Positions 1 to 6,636 are shown, counted from the stretch's first letter. The stretch is DNA of 8,418 nucleotides from Thermocladium sp049965935 (GCA_049965935.1 JBMFVP010000063.1:1-8418), one strand, 5' to 3'. Made by a program: numbers and translations. Notes: generated by a model from the letters alone, not told the origin.

Positions 1-24
1 CGTAACTACCTTAAGCTCTACCAT
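1..24 (-). CDS. Start of an unidentified gene running off the left edge (partial)
   Basis: On the minus strand an ATG at 24-22 opens a frame that stays open to the window edge and reads MVELKVVT. A TATA-like sequence lies on the same strand at about 44-53, centred some 24 nt before the ATG, which is the spacing of a leaderless archaeal gene. Eight codons are too few to identify a product. The start lies about 135 nt beyond the nagA stop codon on the same strand, so with its own promoter it is probably a separate transcription unit. The call rests on promoter spacing alone and could be wrong. Confidence 0.45.
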
Positions 25-43
25 TATGACCACTTTAGCCAAC

Positions 44-53
44 TAAATATAAA
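44..53 (-). promoter_or_regulatory. TATA box for the left-edge minus-strand gene
   Basis: The minus strand reads AACTTTATATTTAG here, a good archaeal TATA element. Its centre is about 24 nt upstream of the ATG at 24, so transcription would begin at or next to the start codon. Confidence 0.45.
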
Positions 54-150
54 GTTTTCTTTTATATTAACTTCAAATCCACGAAGACCATCATTGATCC
101 AAGCCTTGGCCATTTACTCCATACTATAATAAGGAGTCCAAGGGGAGCGG

Positions 151-170
151 CTTCGCCTTTCAAGGCGAAG
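151..170 (-). repeat. Hairpin centred on the nagA stop codon
   Basis: A perfect inverted repeat with 9-bp arms (CTTCGCCTT / AAGGCGAAG) is separated by 2 nt. In the nagA transcript the UGA stop falls at the top: a realistic fold is an 8-bp stem closed by a UGAA loop. It could act as a 3'-end processing, stability or weak termination signal. No T-run follows directly; the next T-rich bases on the minus strand lie about 20 nt further down. Confidence 0.6.
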
Positions 171-1287
171 AGAAGATCAGGGTATTGATCACTCTATACT
201 TATCATCTAGAACAACGGCATCGGCAATGCATCCAGGCCGCAGACACCCCACGTTAGTTAACCCAATAGAGCGGGCCGGTATTGCTGTGGCCATGCTTAT
301 GGCAATATTAGGAGACAAACCGAGACTAATCATGTTACGCACAGCTTTATCGATAGTTAATGAACTGCCCGCTAATGTTCCATCGGGAAGCGAGGCGCGT
401 CCATTAGACACGATCACATGGAGGTCGCCGAGGACGTACTCTCCATCACCGAGACCAGCGGAAGCTATTGCATCGGTCACTAGAACCACTCTCTGCCATC
501 CTGCATACTTAAGGACAAACAAAATTGTTTCCGGCCTTAAATGAATAAAATCCGTTATTAATTCTAGATACACATTAGTATTATCCATCAACGCCATTGC
601 TGCGCCCGGCTCTCTATGATGGATACCCCTCATTGCATTAAATAGGTGCGTGGCCCTCGTGGCTCCCAAGGCTATAGCGTGTGTAGCTGTCTCATAATCG
701 GCATCAGTGTGGCCTATGCTTACTATTGCACCACGCAGGGACGCACGCTGTATTAATTCGTATGCTCCCTTTATCTCTGGCGCTAAATGAATTATTAGGG
801 GTGGCTCATCAAGAAGCCCCAAGTATTGATTAAACTCCTCCAGGCTTGGTGCACGTATTGCTTGGATGTTCTGAGCCCCCCGCTTCTCTGGATTAATATA
901 TGGTCCCTCAAGCCCTATCCCAAGCGCCTTGGATCCCCCAATGCTTCTCCGCGCACCTGATAATAGCTTAAGTATCCTAATTATATTGGAGTGAGGAGAG
1001 GAAACGAGTGTTGGCACGAATGATGTAACTCCGAACTTGGTTAATCCATTTGATAATTTGCTCAACTCGTCTACGGTGGTTAAGCTAGTCACGTCAATGC
1101 CGCAGCAACCATGTATATGCGTATCCACATAGCCTGGCGCAACGATTAATCCCCTGAGATCAATATCAAAGACGCTGCTGGATTCGCTTACTTCCTCCAC
1201 GACTCCATTCCTAATGGTAACAGAAACATCGTGGAGGACTTGATATGGGGTGTATAGTGTATCTACCTTCAATGTCTTAATTACCAT
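160..1287 (-). CDS. nagA: N-acetylglucosamine-6-phosphate deacetylase
   Basis: This 375-residue amidohydrolase-superfamily enzyme should hydrolyse GlcNAc-6-phosphate to glucosamine-6-phosphate and acetate in the cytoplasm, in amino-sugar catabolism or recycling. The family's active-site motifs are present and in order: the metal-binding HxH (H57, H59 in VDTHIHG), E127 in GLEGP, H193 in IGHTDA, H214 in THLFNAM, H248 in DFIHL, the catalytic aspartate D272 in TDAI, and LAGS at 305-308. Length is normal (380-390 in bacteria) and nothing looks truncated. Start: ATG at 1287, with TATA-like sequences upstream. The gene is transcribed away from trxB. No glucosamine-6-P deaminase, sugar kinase or chitinase lies nearby, so the source of its substrate is not visible. 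A related amidohydrolase specificity is possible, but the motif match is strong. Confidence 0.9.
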   Translation of the reverse strand: MVIKTLKVDTLYTPYQVLHDVSVTIRNGVVEEVSESSSVFDIDLRGLIVAPGYVDTHIHGCCGIDVTSLTTVDELSKLSNGLTKFGVTSFVPTLVSSPHSNIIRILKLLSGARRSIGGSKALGIGLEGPYINPEKRGAQNIQAIRAPSLEEFNQYLGLLDEPPLIIHLAPEIKGAYELIQRASLRGAIVSIGHTDADYETATHAIALGATRATHLFNAMRGIHHREPGAAMALMDNTNVYLELITDFIHLRPETILFVLKYAGWQRVVLVTDAIASAGLGDGEYVLGDLHVIVSNGRASLPDGTLAGSSLTIDKAVRNMISLGLSPNIAISMATAIPARSIGLTNVGCLRPGCIADAVVLDDKYRVINTLIFSSP

Positions 1288-1296
1288 GAATTAAGG

Positions 1297-1312
1297 AATA
1301 AGGGCCCTTATT
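1297..1312. promoter_or_regulatory. Perfect 16-bp palindrome upstream of nagA (candidate operator)
   Basis: The sequence AATAAGGGCCCTTATT is perfectly self-complementary over 16 bp. It begins 10 nt upstream of the nagA ATG and lies where the nagA transcription start or TATA element should be. A symmetric site of this size suits a dimeric regulator, which would block nagA initiation. The divergent trxB promoter, about 95 nt away, would be less directly affected. Operator function is inferred. Confidence 0.45.
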
Positions 1313-1330
1313 AATTATTGGCCTATATAT
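1308..1330 (-). promoter_or_regulatory. nagA promoter region (two candidate TATA boxes)
   Basis: On the minus strand, AATTAATAAG (about 1308-1317) is centred some 26 nt from the ATG and would give a leaderless mRNA. ATATATAGG (about 1322-1330) would instead start transcription near 1301, inside the palindrome, leaving a leader of about 14 nt. The sequence does not decide between them. Confidence 0.45.
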
Positions 1331-1401
1331 TGAATGGCTCTAAGTTAATTGGGACTGTCATGGAATCGGCGAATCGAGGTCATTAGGCAGCAGCATTCGC
1401 T

Positions 1402-1417
1402 GAAAAGGTTTATATAA
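1402..1417 (+). promoter_or_regulatory. BRE/TATA promoter of trxB
   Basis: A purine-rich BRE-like GAAAAG is followed by TTTATATAA. The TATA centre is about 27 nt before the ATG at 1440, so the trxB message should be leaderless. This fixes the chosen start codon, even though it gives the protein an N-terminal extension. Confidence 0.7.
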
Positions 1418-1439
1418 TTACCACTTCTTTCCTTAATTT

Positions 1440-2441
1440 ATGTCATTGTCCTTAGGAAGCCTCGAATTGGCGGGAGATGTGATTGATGAGCTTAAATCCA
1501 AGCTACTTGATGTGATAATAGTGGGCGGGGGACCGGCTGGTCTTAACGCTGCGCTTTATGCTGCTAGGTACAAGTTATCCGTCGCGGTGATAAGCGAAGA
1601 TATAGGGGGGCAAGTTGGAAAGGCAGGCTGGGTGGAGAATTACCTAGGTTATGAGCGAATAATGGGTCCCGATTTAGTGAGCAAGTTTGAGCAGCACGTG
1701 AAGAGCTATGGAGTTCCCTTTTTGCTGGACTCAGTCGCGTCAGTGAAGAGGGACGGTGATGTCTTCATAGTGACCACGGCCTCTGGTGACGATTTTAAGA
1801 GTAGGACCGTTATATTAGCGGTTGGAGAGAGGAGGAGGAAGCTGAATGTTAAGGGCGAGAAGGAGTTCGACGGTAAAGGCGTTTCCTACTGTGCACCATG
1901 TGATGCTCCTCTCTTCAAGGATAAAGTGGTGGCGGTGGTCGGTGGAGGCGATGCAGCGGCCAGTGCTGCGCTTCTCCTTACTGAGTACGCTAAGAAGGTG
2001 TACATGATTCATAGAAGGGATAAGCTAAGGGTGGAGCCGACATATCAGGATATGTTAATGAAGAACAAGAAAATAGAAATATTGTGGAACACGATAGTGA
2101 AGGAATTGAGGGGAGATAAATTACTGCGATCAGCCGTTCTTCAGCGGGTGGATACTGGGCAGGAGTATGGTCTTTCCATCGATGGCATATTCGTGGAGAT
2201 AGGGGCGGAGCCCCCCGTGGAATTATTTAGGGGAATTGGATTGAAGACCGATGAGAGGGGATACCTCGTAGTCAATAACCTAATGGAGACCAGCGAGCCC
2301 GGCATATATGCTGCCGGGGATGCTGTGAACATAACTCCCCTTGACTTCAGGCAAATAACCGTGGCCGCTGGTCAAGGAGCTCTAGCGGCGTATTCTGCCT
2401 ATAATTACATACTTAAGAGGTTTGGACAGGGTAGGCAATGA
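1440..2441 (+). CDS. trxB: Thioredoxin reductase (NADPH-type, FAD flavoprotein)
   Basis: A 333-residue low-molecular-weight thioredoxin reductase. It should pass electrons from NAD(P)H through FAD and a redox disulfide to thioredoxin or a glutaredoxin-like protein disulfide oxidoreductase. Motifs in order: FAD dinucleotide fold GGGPAGLNAALYAAR (about 29-43); redox-active C151-A-P-C154; NAD(P)H fold VVGGGDAAASAALL (167-179); HRRDKLR (191-197), the arginine-rich motif linked to NADPH preference; and the second FAD motif GIYAAGDAV (288-296). About 22 residues (MSLSLGSLELAGDVIDELKS...) precede the first beta strand, somewhat longer than usual; the TATA position supports this start. The stop overlaps the next ATG (ATGA). 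No thioredoxin gene lies in the window, so the electron acceptor is encoded elsewhere. The CxxC pair argues against the related ferredoxin-NADP reductase group. Confidence 0.93.
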   Translation: MSLSLGSLELAGDVIDELKSKLLDVIIVGGGPAGLNAALYAARYKLSVAVISEDIGGQVGKAGWVENYLGYERIMGPDLVSKFEQHVKSYGVPFLLDSVASVKRDGDVFIVTTASGDDFKSRTVILAVGERRRKLNVKGEKEFDGKGVSYCAPCDAPLFKDKVVAVVGGGDAAASAALLLTEYAKKVYMIHRRDKLRVEPTYQDMLMKNKKIEILWNTIVKELRGDKLLRSAVLQRVDTGQEYGLSIDGIFVEIGAEPPVELFRGIGLKTDERGYLVVNNLMETSEPGIYAAGDAVNITPLDFRQITVAAGQGALAAYSAYNYILKRFGQGRQ

Positions 2442-2881
2442 TTAAGATAGTGCGGAACCCGGTGGAAGCCGAAGTTAAGTTCAGTTGCACTCTCTGCGGC
2501 GAGTGCTGCTTAAATACTCAAATGGAGCTGTTAATAGATGATATAGAGAGAATCACGGCTCTAGGGCATAGGCTTGAGGAATTCGCCGAGAAGGGGAGCG
2601 ATGGCATATGGAGGCTTAAGAACATTGATGGCCACTGCGTCTTCTATGATCCGGCAACCAAGAGATGCAGCATATATGTGAATAGGCCCATTGGGTGTAG
2701 GCTCTATCCCCTTAACTATGATGATTATGATGGAGCCATTATAGACAAGTCATGCCCTGCCTGGATTACCGTTCCTTCATCTGAGAAAAAGCGACTAGCA
2801 GCAATTCTTCGGAGATTCGTGGAGGAATCGCAGAAGACAGATGATGGTGTTAAGCTTCTCCGCATTATGGGGAAAATATAG
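2438..2881 (+). CDS. CxxCxxCC family metal-cluster protein (YkgJ/UPF0153-like)
   Basis: A 147-residue cytosolic protein with the signature of the putative zinc- or iron-chelating CxxCxxCC family: C17-x2-C20-x2-C23-C24, then C67, C77, C87 in NRPIGCRLYP, and C106 in KSCPAW, eight cysteines in all. The RPIGCRLYP block is characteristic of the family. Its biochemical role is not established; the cysteines probably bind zinc or an Fe-S cluster. The ATG overlaps the trxB stop by 4 nt, and a G-rich stretch (AGGGTAGG) lies just before it, so translation is probably coupled to trxB. The pairing suggests, but does not prove, that the disulfide reductase and this cysteine-rich protein share a redox or metal-homeostasis job. 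Confidence 0.8.
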   Translation: MIKIVRNPVEAEVKFSCTLCGECCLNTQMELLIDDIERITALGHRLEEFAEKGSDGIWRLKNIDGHCVFYDPATKRCSIYVNRPIGCRLYPLNYDDYDGAIIDKSCPAWITVPSSEKKRLAAILRRFVEESQKTDDGVKLLRIMGKI

Positions 2882-2962
2882 AGTAATGATACTTGAAATT
2901 ACCAAGAGAAGATAACAGTAACTTGGATAATATCAATAAAACTAGGAACCCAGCGGAATTAC

Positions 2963-3709
2963 ATGCGGGTAAAGACCAAATCAGCTCACGTGGATAGTGG
3001 AGCCATCTCCGTGATTATAGTGACATATGGCTTATCGCTTGGATCTGCCGCATTACTTTCTAGCATAAGCCCAGTCAGAGCCCTACTCACTACTTTTCTA
3101 GTTGCGCTTAATTCACTTAGTTTGGTTAGGGTTCACTTAAGGCTGGTATCAAAGCCTAGATCCATTGATTACGCACTCTTTACAGTTAATGTGGCTCCAT
3201 ATGCATACCTTCTATACCCAGCTCCGCAGCCTTGGCTTCTCCTTTCACTTATTCCCCTCTTGATATTCATGATGGAGACCTTAAGAGGAAGAGGGCGAGG
3301 AGCAGCAGCTAATATTGCCGGCACTGCTCTTCTTTCATCGACGTACTTGCCTTGGCTCTACATGATCGGCATCACGCCAAGTCTAATGATAATCTATATA
3401 GCAATCATTTGGGAAAGCTATCATGTGTTTTCAGCGATTTACGTGGAGGGAAAGTTACCGTTTAGATCGATTAAGCCATGGGTCTCATCACTTTGGTGGT
3501 TAGTTCTGGCCATGTTATTAACGTACTTAACCATAAATTACAAGCTTTACCTAGCCATGATGGAGCCAACCGCGAGAGCAGTGATTGCTCTAAGAGAGGG
3601 AAAAATTGGCTACAGCAATTTAAGGGCAACAATGAGGAAGATAGGAATATGGTCCCTCATTGAATCAATAATTATAGCGATAATGCTTCTCCTTCTCATT
3701 AAGTACTAA
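2963..3709 (+). CDS. Polytopic membrane protein of unknown function
   Basis: A 248-residue, strongly hydrophobic protein that I do not recognise. About seven or eight membrane segments can be read by eye: roughly 13-33, 39-57, 69-86, 89-105, 115-135, 137-157, 173-192 and 230-246. A basic loop RGRGRG (108-113) follows LIFMMETL. The stretch after the seventh segment, EPTARAVIALREGKIGYSNL (201-220) followed by a basic RATMRKIG, is the most family-like part. It faintly recalls YwiC-like membrane proteins, but I would not name it. The start is 81 nt after the CxxCxxCC gene on the same strand. A weak TATA-like AATATCAATAAAA at 2929-2941 could give a leaderless mRNA, so it may or may not belong to the trxB operon. 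Confidence 0.7.
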   Translation: MRVKTKSAHVDSGAISVIIVTYGLSLGSAALLSSISPVRALLTTFLVALNSLSLVRVHLRLVSKPRSIDYALFTVNVAPYAYLLYPAPQPWLLLSLIPLLIFMMETLRGRGRGAAANIAGTALLSSTYLPWLYMIGITPSLMIIYIAIIWESYHVFSAIYVEGKLPFRSIKPWVSSLWWLVLAMLLTYLTINYKLYLAMMEPTARAVIALREGKIGYSNLRATMRKIGIWSLIESIIIAIMLLLLIKY

Positions 3710-3826
3710 CCTCTGATACTCCTTGAATTAATGTCCCAGGCATATTAATAGAATGAATAACAAGAGGGATCAATATCTTAAGTTTAATAAAATTTGAAAG
3801 GATTAACATAAAAAATATCATAATTA

Positions 3827-3842
3827 AAACTTTATAAAAACT
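3827..3842 (+). promoter_or_regulatory. Orphan TATA-like box in a convergent intergenic region
   Basis: AAAACTTTATAAAAAC is a strong match to an archaeal TATA element, but no gene starts downstream; both flanking genes end here. On the plus strand it would start transcription near 3860. The surrounding 282-nt gap (3710-3991) is very AT-rich, so a chance match is quite possible. Confidence 0.3.
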
Positions 3843-3889
3843 TTGGAAAATAGATTAATCCCACCTGAATTACAAAAGGTTTCGCCTTC

Positions 3890-3916
3890 ATTAATCTTCA
3901 ACATGATTAATTTTTC
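3890..3916 (+). terminator. Stem-loop followed by a T-run
   Basis: ATTAATC at 3890-3896 pairs with GATTAAT at 3905-3911 (7 bp, 8-nt loop), and the 3' arm runs straight into TTTTT. Archaeal termination depends mainly on the T-run, with hairpins optional. It could terminate read-through from the membrane-protein gene 180 nt upstream, or a short RNA from the TATA box at 3827-3842. Confidence 0.35.
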
Positions 3917-3991
3917 CATTTTGAATCCATAGCGATTCCACCGATGATTCATTATGATTGTGATCCATTAGTAGAATTTTCACTCTATTTC

Positions 3992-5359
3992 CTACTCTAT
4001 CGTGGCAGGATACCTACGCTTTACTTGGCTGCTCACTATGCTGTATGCCTCTGCATATATGAAGGCCAGTATCATCCAGAGCAGGAATATCTCTACATAT
4101 ATTGAGCTCATTTTAGTCAATGCGGCGAGGAGGGAGTAAATTGTTATTCCGGATGCAATTATAGACATCATTATCCACTTATTAATTCGCCTCCCTATTC
4201 CTATCCTAGCTAGGGCAAAGTTAGATACTAGATGCACCACTAGGCCAGCCATTGTTGATAATGCACCTAGTACTAGGAATGCATGAAGTGGACCATGAAA
4301 TATGCTTGTGAGTATTACGGATATGCCTAACATGATGCCGGAAACCGACATCACTGAGAATATCGGATTGCCCTTATTATTTAGTTGGGAGAATATGCTT
4401 GGAAGATAACCGTCCACTGACATTGCGTATATAGTTCGTGATGCAGCTATGGAGAAGGCCAGCGTACCTAATACTCCATCGCTTAGCATGGCGAATATCA
4501 TTATTGGATCCAAGTAATCTCCAATGTACTTCCTCAACACATAAAGCACGGGGGAGGGGGTTGAGATTACTTGGTTTATATTATCGTGGAACAACACCAT
4601 GCCGGCATTTGCAAAAGCATATACATCGAATGCTGCCAATATGCCGCCGGTCAGAATTACAGCTATGACTGCCTTGGGTATTGTTGACCTAGGATTCTTT
4701 GCCTCACCCGACAGAGGCGTGATAGCACCATACCCTGTTGGTATTGCGGCTGCATATATGACTGCGAGACCCAGATTTGAGAATGAAACTCCGCCCATGA
4801 ATGGATTGCTTAATTTAAAGTGAACTAGGTACATTAAGACGAAGCCGACTAAGAGGAGGACCGCTATCTCCGCTGAACCGGCGATTATTGCGTACTTGGT
4901 TGATGGCTTTATTCCGCTGATTGCCAGGAAGGCGGTTATTAATAGAACCGCTATCATGGTTATCGTGGGATCCCAATTAAATAACCATGAGGAGAGGTAA
5001 CTAACGCCGAAGGCATAGGAGACCCCATATAGTATGGAGTAGAACAAGTATAGGAACCCAGTTTCTATGCCCACTCTGTGGCTTAATAATAGATGGGCAT
5101 ACTTATAGTAGCCGCCCGTCTTAGTTATTTGCCTGGATAACTCATAAACAACCATTCCATTGAGGAGGACCAGGAGCGTGCCTAGAAGTGCCGCAATGGG
5201 GGCTAGGAGCCCTACGTAAATTATCATTGCAGTTCCATAAGTTAATATGCTGAGGAACGGGGATTGTCCACCTATTGAGGCGAAGTATATGTCGGTGAAC
5301 GATAATTGCCGCTTCAACGACTTCTTTTCACTGTAACTCCTTCTTACTGACCCAGTCAT
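3992..5359 (-). CDS. APC-superfamily amino acid permease
   Basis: A 455-residue inner-membrane secondary transporter of the amino acid-polyamine-organocation superfamily, expected to import an amino acid or related amine with a cation. Length and the roughly 12 hydrophobic segments fit the family. Visible landmarks: unwound TM1 motif SIGGQSPF (28-35), TGGYYKYA (81-88), GIKPSTKYAI after TM5 (149-158), the TM6 to TM6-7 loop block GYGAITPLSGEAKNPRSTIP (209-228), and the TM8 to TM8-9 loop block AASRTIYAMSVDGYLPSIF (305-323). The N-terminus is basic and cytosolic (MTGSVRRSYSEKKSLKRQ). Substrate cannot be told from sequence. It stands alone on the minus strand between convergent and divergent neighbours, with its own TATA box about 39 nt upstream. 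Confidence 0.9.
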   Translation of the reverse strand: MTGSVRRSYSEKKSLKRQLSFTDIYFASIGGQSPFLSILTYGTAMIIYVGLLAPIAALLGTLLVLLNGMVVYELSRQITKTGGYYKYAHLLLSHRVGIETGFLYLFYSILYGVSYAFGVSYLSSWLFNWDPTITMIAVLLITAFLAISGIKPSTKYAIIAGSAEIAVLLLVGFVLMYLVHFKLSNPFMGGVSFSNLGLAVIYAAAIPTGYGAITPLSGEAKNPRSTIPKAVIAVILTGGILAAFDVYAFANAGMVLFHDNINQVISTPSPVLYVLRKYIGDYLDPIMIFAMLSDGVLGTLAFSIAASRTIYAMSVDGYLPSIFSQLNNKGNPIFSVMSVSGIMLGISVILTSIFHGPLHAFLVLGALSTMAGLVVHLVSNFALARIGIGRRINKWIMMSIIASGITIYSLLAALTKMSSIYVEIFLLWMILAFIYAEAYSIVSSQVKRRYPATIE

Positions 5360-5374
5360 ATTTAATGACTACTG

Positions 5375-5404
5375 ACCACCATTACGACAGTGGTTTTAAA
5401 AACT
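5375..5404 (-). promoter_or_regulatory. Permease promoter with an adjoining inverted repeat
   Basis: On the minus strand AAGTTTTTAAAA (5394-5404) serves as TATA box, centred about 39 nt from the ATG at 5359, which implies a leader of about 12 nt. Between it and the expected start point is a short inverted repeat, ACCAC at 5375-5379 and GTGGT at 5390-5394. Its position could suit a repressor, but 5-bp arms are weak evidence. Confidence 0.45.
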
Positions 5405-5598
5405 TATCTTTTGTAAAGAGGATTAAGCCAAGGCTGACTATCACTCAATATAGTTCCTCCTATTCTGAGGATTAAAACGCGAATTCTACATGAATAGCGA
5501 TAAAGAGACAACAAATTCCTCGTGGAAGAAAAGAAAGATGGATTTCAATTCCATGATGTGAATCTCATTCACGTATTAATAATGTCAGTCAAGTCCAT
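5405..5598. other. Non-coding stretch with two small inverted repeats
   Basis: No convincing gene is seen in this AT-rich part of the 419-nt gap between the permease and the aldo/keto reductase. It holds two adjacent small dyads: ATGGA 5538-5542 with TCCAT 5550-5554, and GTGAAT 5558-5563 with ATTCAC 5567-5572 (3-nt spacer). They may be chance or form short hairpins. Neither has a T-run placed like a terminator. Confidence 0.3.
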
Positions 5599-5690
5599 CT
5601 AACCACCTCCCTGCCTTTAACCTTTCTGGGGGTTAAGGGGGCGAAAGTCCCCTTCCGTGAGGGCGGGGTAGTTCACGGACCTCCTTTACG
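5599..5690 (-). mobile_element. GC-rich structured element, likely a decayed IS200/IS605-type end
   Basis: This block is far richer in G and C than its surroundings and has strong folding potential. TCCGTGA 5654-5660 pairs with TCACGGA 5673-5679. An 8-bp stem, 5635-5642 with 5647-5654 including one G-U pair, is capped by a GAAA tetraloop. TTAACC 5617-5622 can pair with GGTTAA 5631-5636. The minus strand carries GTGAACTACCCCGCCCT, typical of IS200/IS605 ends. It also shares with the element at 7157-7335, in the same order and orientation, TAACCCCC and the block at 5602-5615 (12 of 14 bases). No transposase gene is left. A dedicated structured RNA is the alternative. Confidence 0.4.
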
Positions 5691-5742
5691 GTTATGGTCT
5701 AGTTTGTATTTGTTAAGTAGATGACTCTCCTGGATTTTATAG

Positions 5743-5755
5743 ACAAAGTATTTTT
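5743..5755 (+). promoter_or_regulatory. Promoter of the aldo/keto reductase gene
   Basis: ACAAAG (BRE-like) followed by TATTTTTA is centred about 27 nt before the ATG at 5779, so the message would be leaderless. A second candidate, TTTTATA at 5735-5741, would give a leader of roughly 15 nt. Confidence 0.5.
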
Positions 5756-5778
5756 ACCAGATCGACTGAATATAGTTT

Positions 5779-6636
5779 ATGGAATTCAAGGAACTCGATA
5801 AAACCGGCATAAAGATACCCGTAATAGGCCTAGGCACGTGGGGCATAGGAGGAGGCTTCTGGATACCGGACTGCTCTAACATGGATTCCATGGTGAAGCT
5901 ATTGAGGGAGGCAATAAATATGGGTTACACAATGATAGATACGGCCGAAATGTATGGAGGCGGTTGCTCAGAAAGAATAATTGGGGAAGCAATAAAGGGG
6001 TTTCCCCGAAATGATCTCTTCATAATAAGCAAGGTATGGCCAACCCATGCGAGGCATGATGACGTGCTGAAATCAGCTAAGGCAAGCATGGATAGATTGG
6101 GAACATATATTGATTTATACATGATTCACTGGCCTGCAAGGGATGTACCGATCAGGGAAACTATGCAAGCCATGGAGGAATTAGTGGATGAAGGCGTAAT
6201 TCGACACATTGGCGTAAGTAACTTCGATGTGGTTGAGCTAGAGGAGGCACGACGATCCTTAACAAAGTATGGAGTAGTGGCCAACGAGATACGGTACAAC
6301 CTATTGGATAGGGATGCAGAGAAGGATTTACTGCCCTATGCAGAGAGGGAGGGAATAACAATAATAGCATATAGCCCTCTAGGGACTGGGGCAATATTAA
6401 GGCCTGGAAGCAGAGAGTATAAGTTGTTAGAGGAGGTGGGAAGCAAGTATGGGAAAACACCTGCACAGGTTCTACTTAATTGGGTAATACGTAAACCCAA
6501 TATAGTGGCCATACCAAAGGCAGCTAGGCTGGAGCACATGAGGGAAAACATTGGAGCAATTGGATGGAGGCTAGATGATGATGACGTGAAGAAATTGGAG
6601 TCCCTCTACACAATTGAGGGGCAAGCTAAGTCCTAG
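5779..6636 (+). CDS. Aldo/keto reductase
   Basis: A 285-residue cytosolic NAD(P)H-dependent oxidoreductase of the aldo/keto reductase superfamily, folding as a TIM barrel and reducing aldehydes or ketones to alcohols. The full catalytic tetrad is visible: D54 (MIDTAEMYG), Y59, K85 (ISKVWP) and H117 (YMIHWP). Other family marks are GLGTWGIGGG (17-26), the GVSNF strand (145-149), NEIRYN (169-174), YSPLGTG (198-204) and the cofactor-binding IPKAARLEHMREN (245-257). Length fits the shorter prokaryotic members (270-290). Substrate cannot be inferred; sugars, methylglyoxal or other carbonyls are all possible. It is transcribed alone, and its 3' end overlaps the convergent DUF1641-like gene by 11 nt. 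Confidence 0.92.
   Translation: MEFKELDKTGIKIPVIGLGTWGIGGGFWIPDCSNMDSMVKLLREAINMGYTMIDTAEMYGGGCSERIIGEAIKGFPRNDLFIISKVWPTHARHDDVLKSAKASMDRLGTYIDLYMIHWPARDVPIRETMQAMEELVDEGVIRHIGVSNFDVVELEEARRSLTKYGVVANEIRYNLLDRDAEKDLLPYAEREGITIIAYSPLGTGAILRPGSREYKLLEEVGSKYGKTPAQVLLNWVIRKPNIVAIPKAARLEHMRENIGAIGWRLDDDDVKKLESLYTIEGQAKS

Noticed and set aside
185..544. Plus-strand open frame of 119 codons inside nagA
   Set aside because: It lies antisense to a gene with all active-site motifs intact, and its translation shows no recognisable domain.
3871..3892. AAGGCGAA shared between the nagA stop hairpin and sequence downstream of the permease gene
   Set aside because: Only 8 bases match and the second site has no comparable hairpin; not enough to call a repeat family.
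4438..4823. Two plus-strand open frames opposite the permease gene
   Set aside because: They are antisense to conserved permease blocks and show no family-like features; shadow frames.
5599..5690. RNase P RNA (the reduced Thermoproteales type) as identity of the structured element
   Set aside because: CGAAAGTCC superficially recalls the conserved GAGGAAAGUCC, but the matching 3' strand of helix P4 and the other conserved region are absent, and the element is too short.
5925..6551. Three minus-strand open frames opposite the aldo/keto reductase
   Set aside because: Antisense to a complete catalytic-tetrad enzyme; low-complexity or cysteine/proline-rich translations without homology signal.
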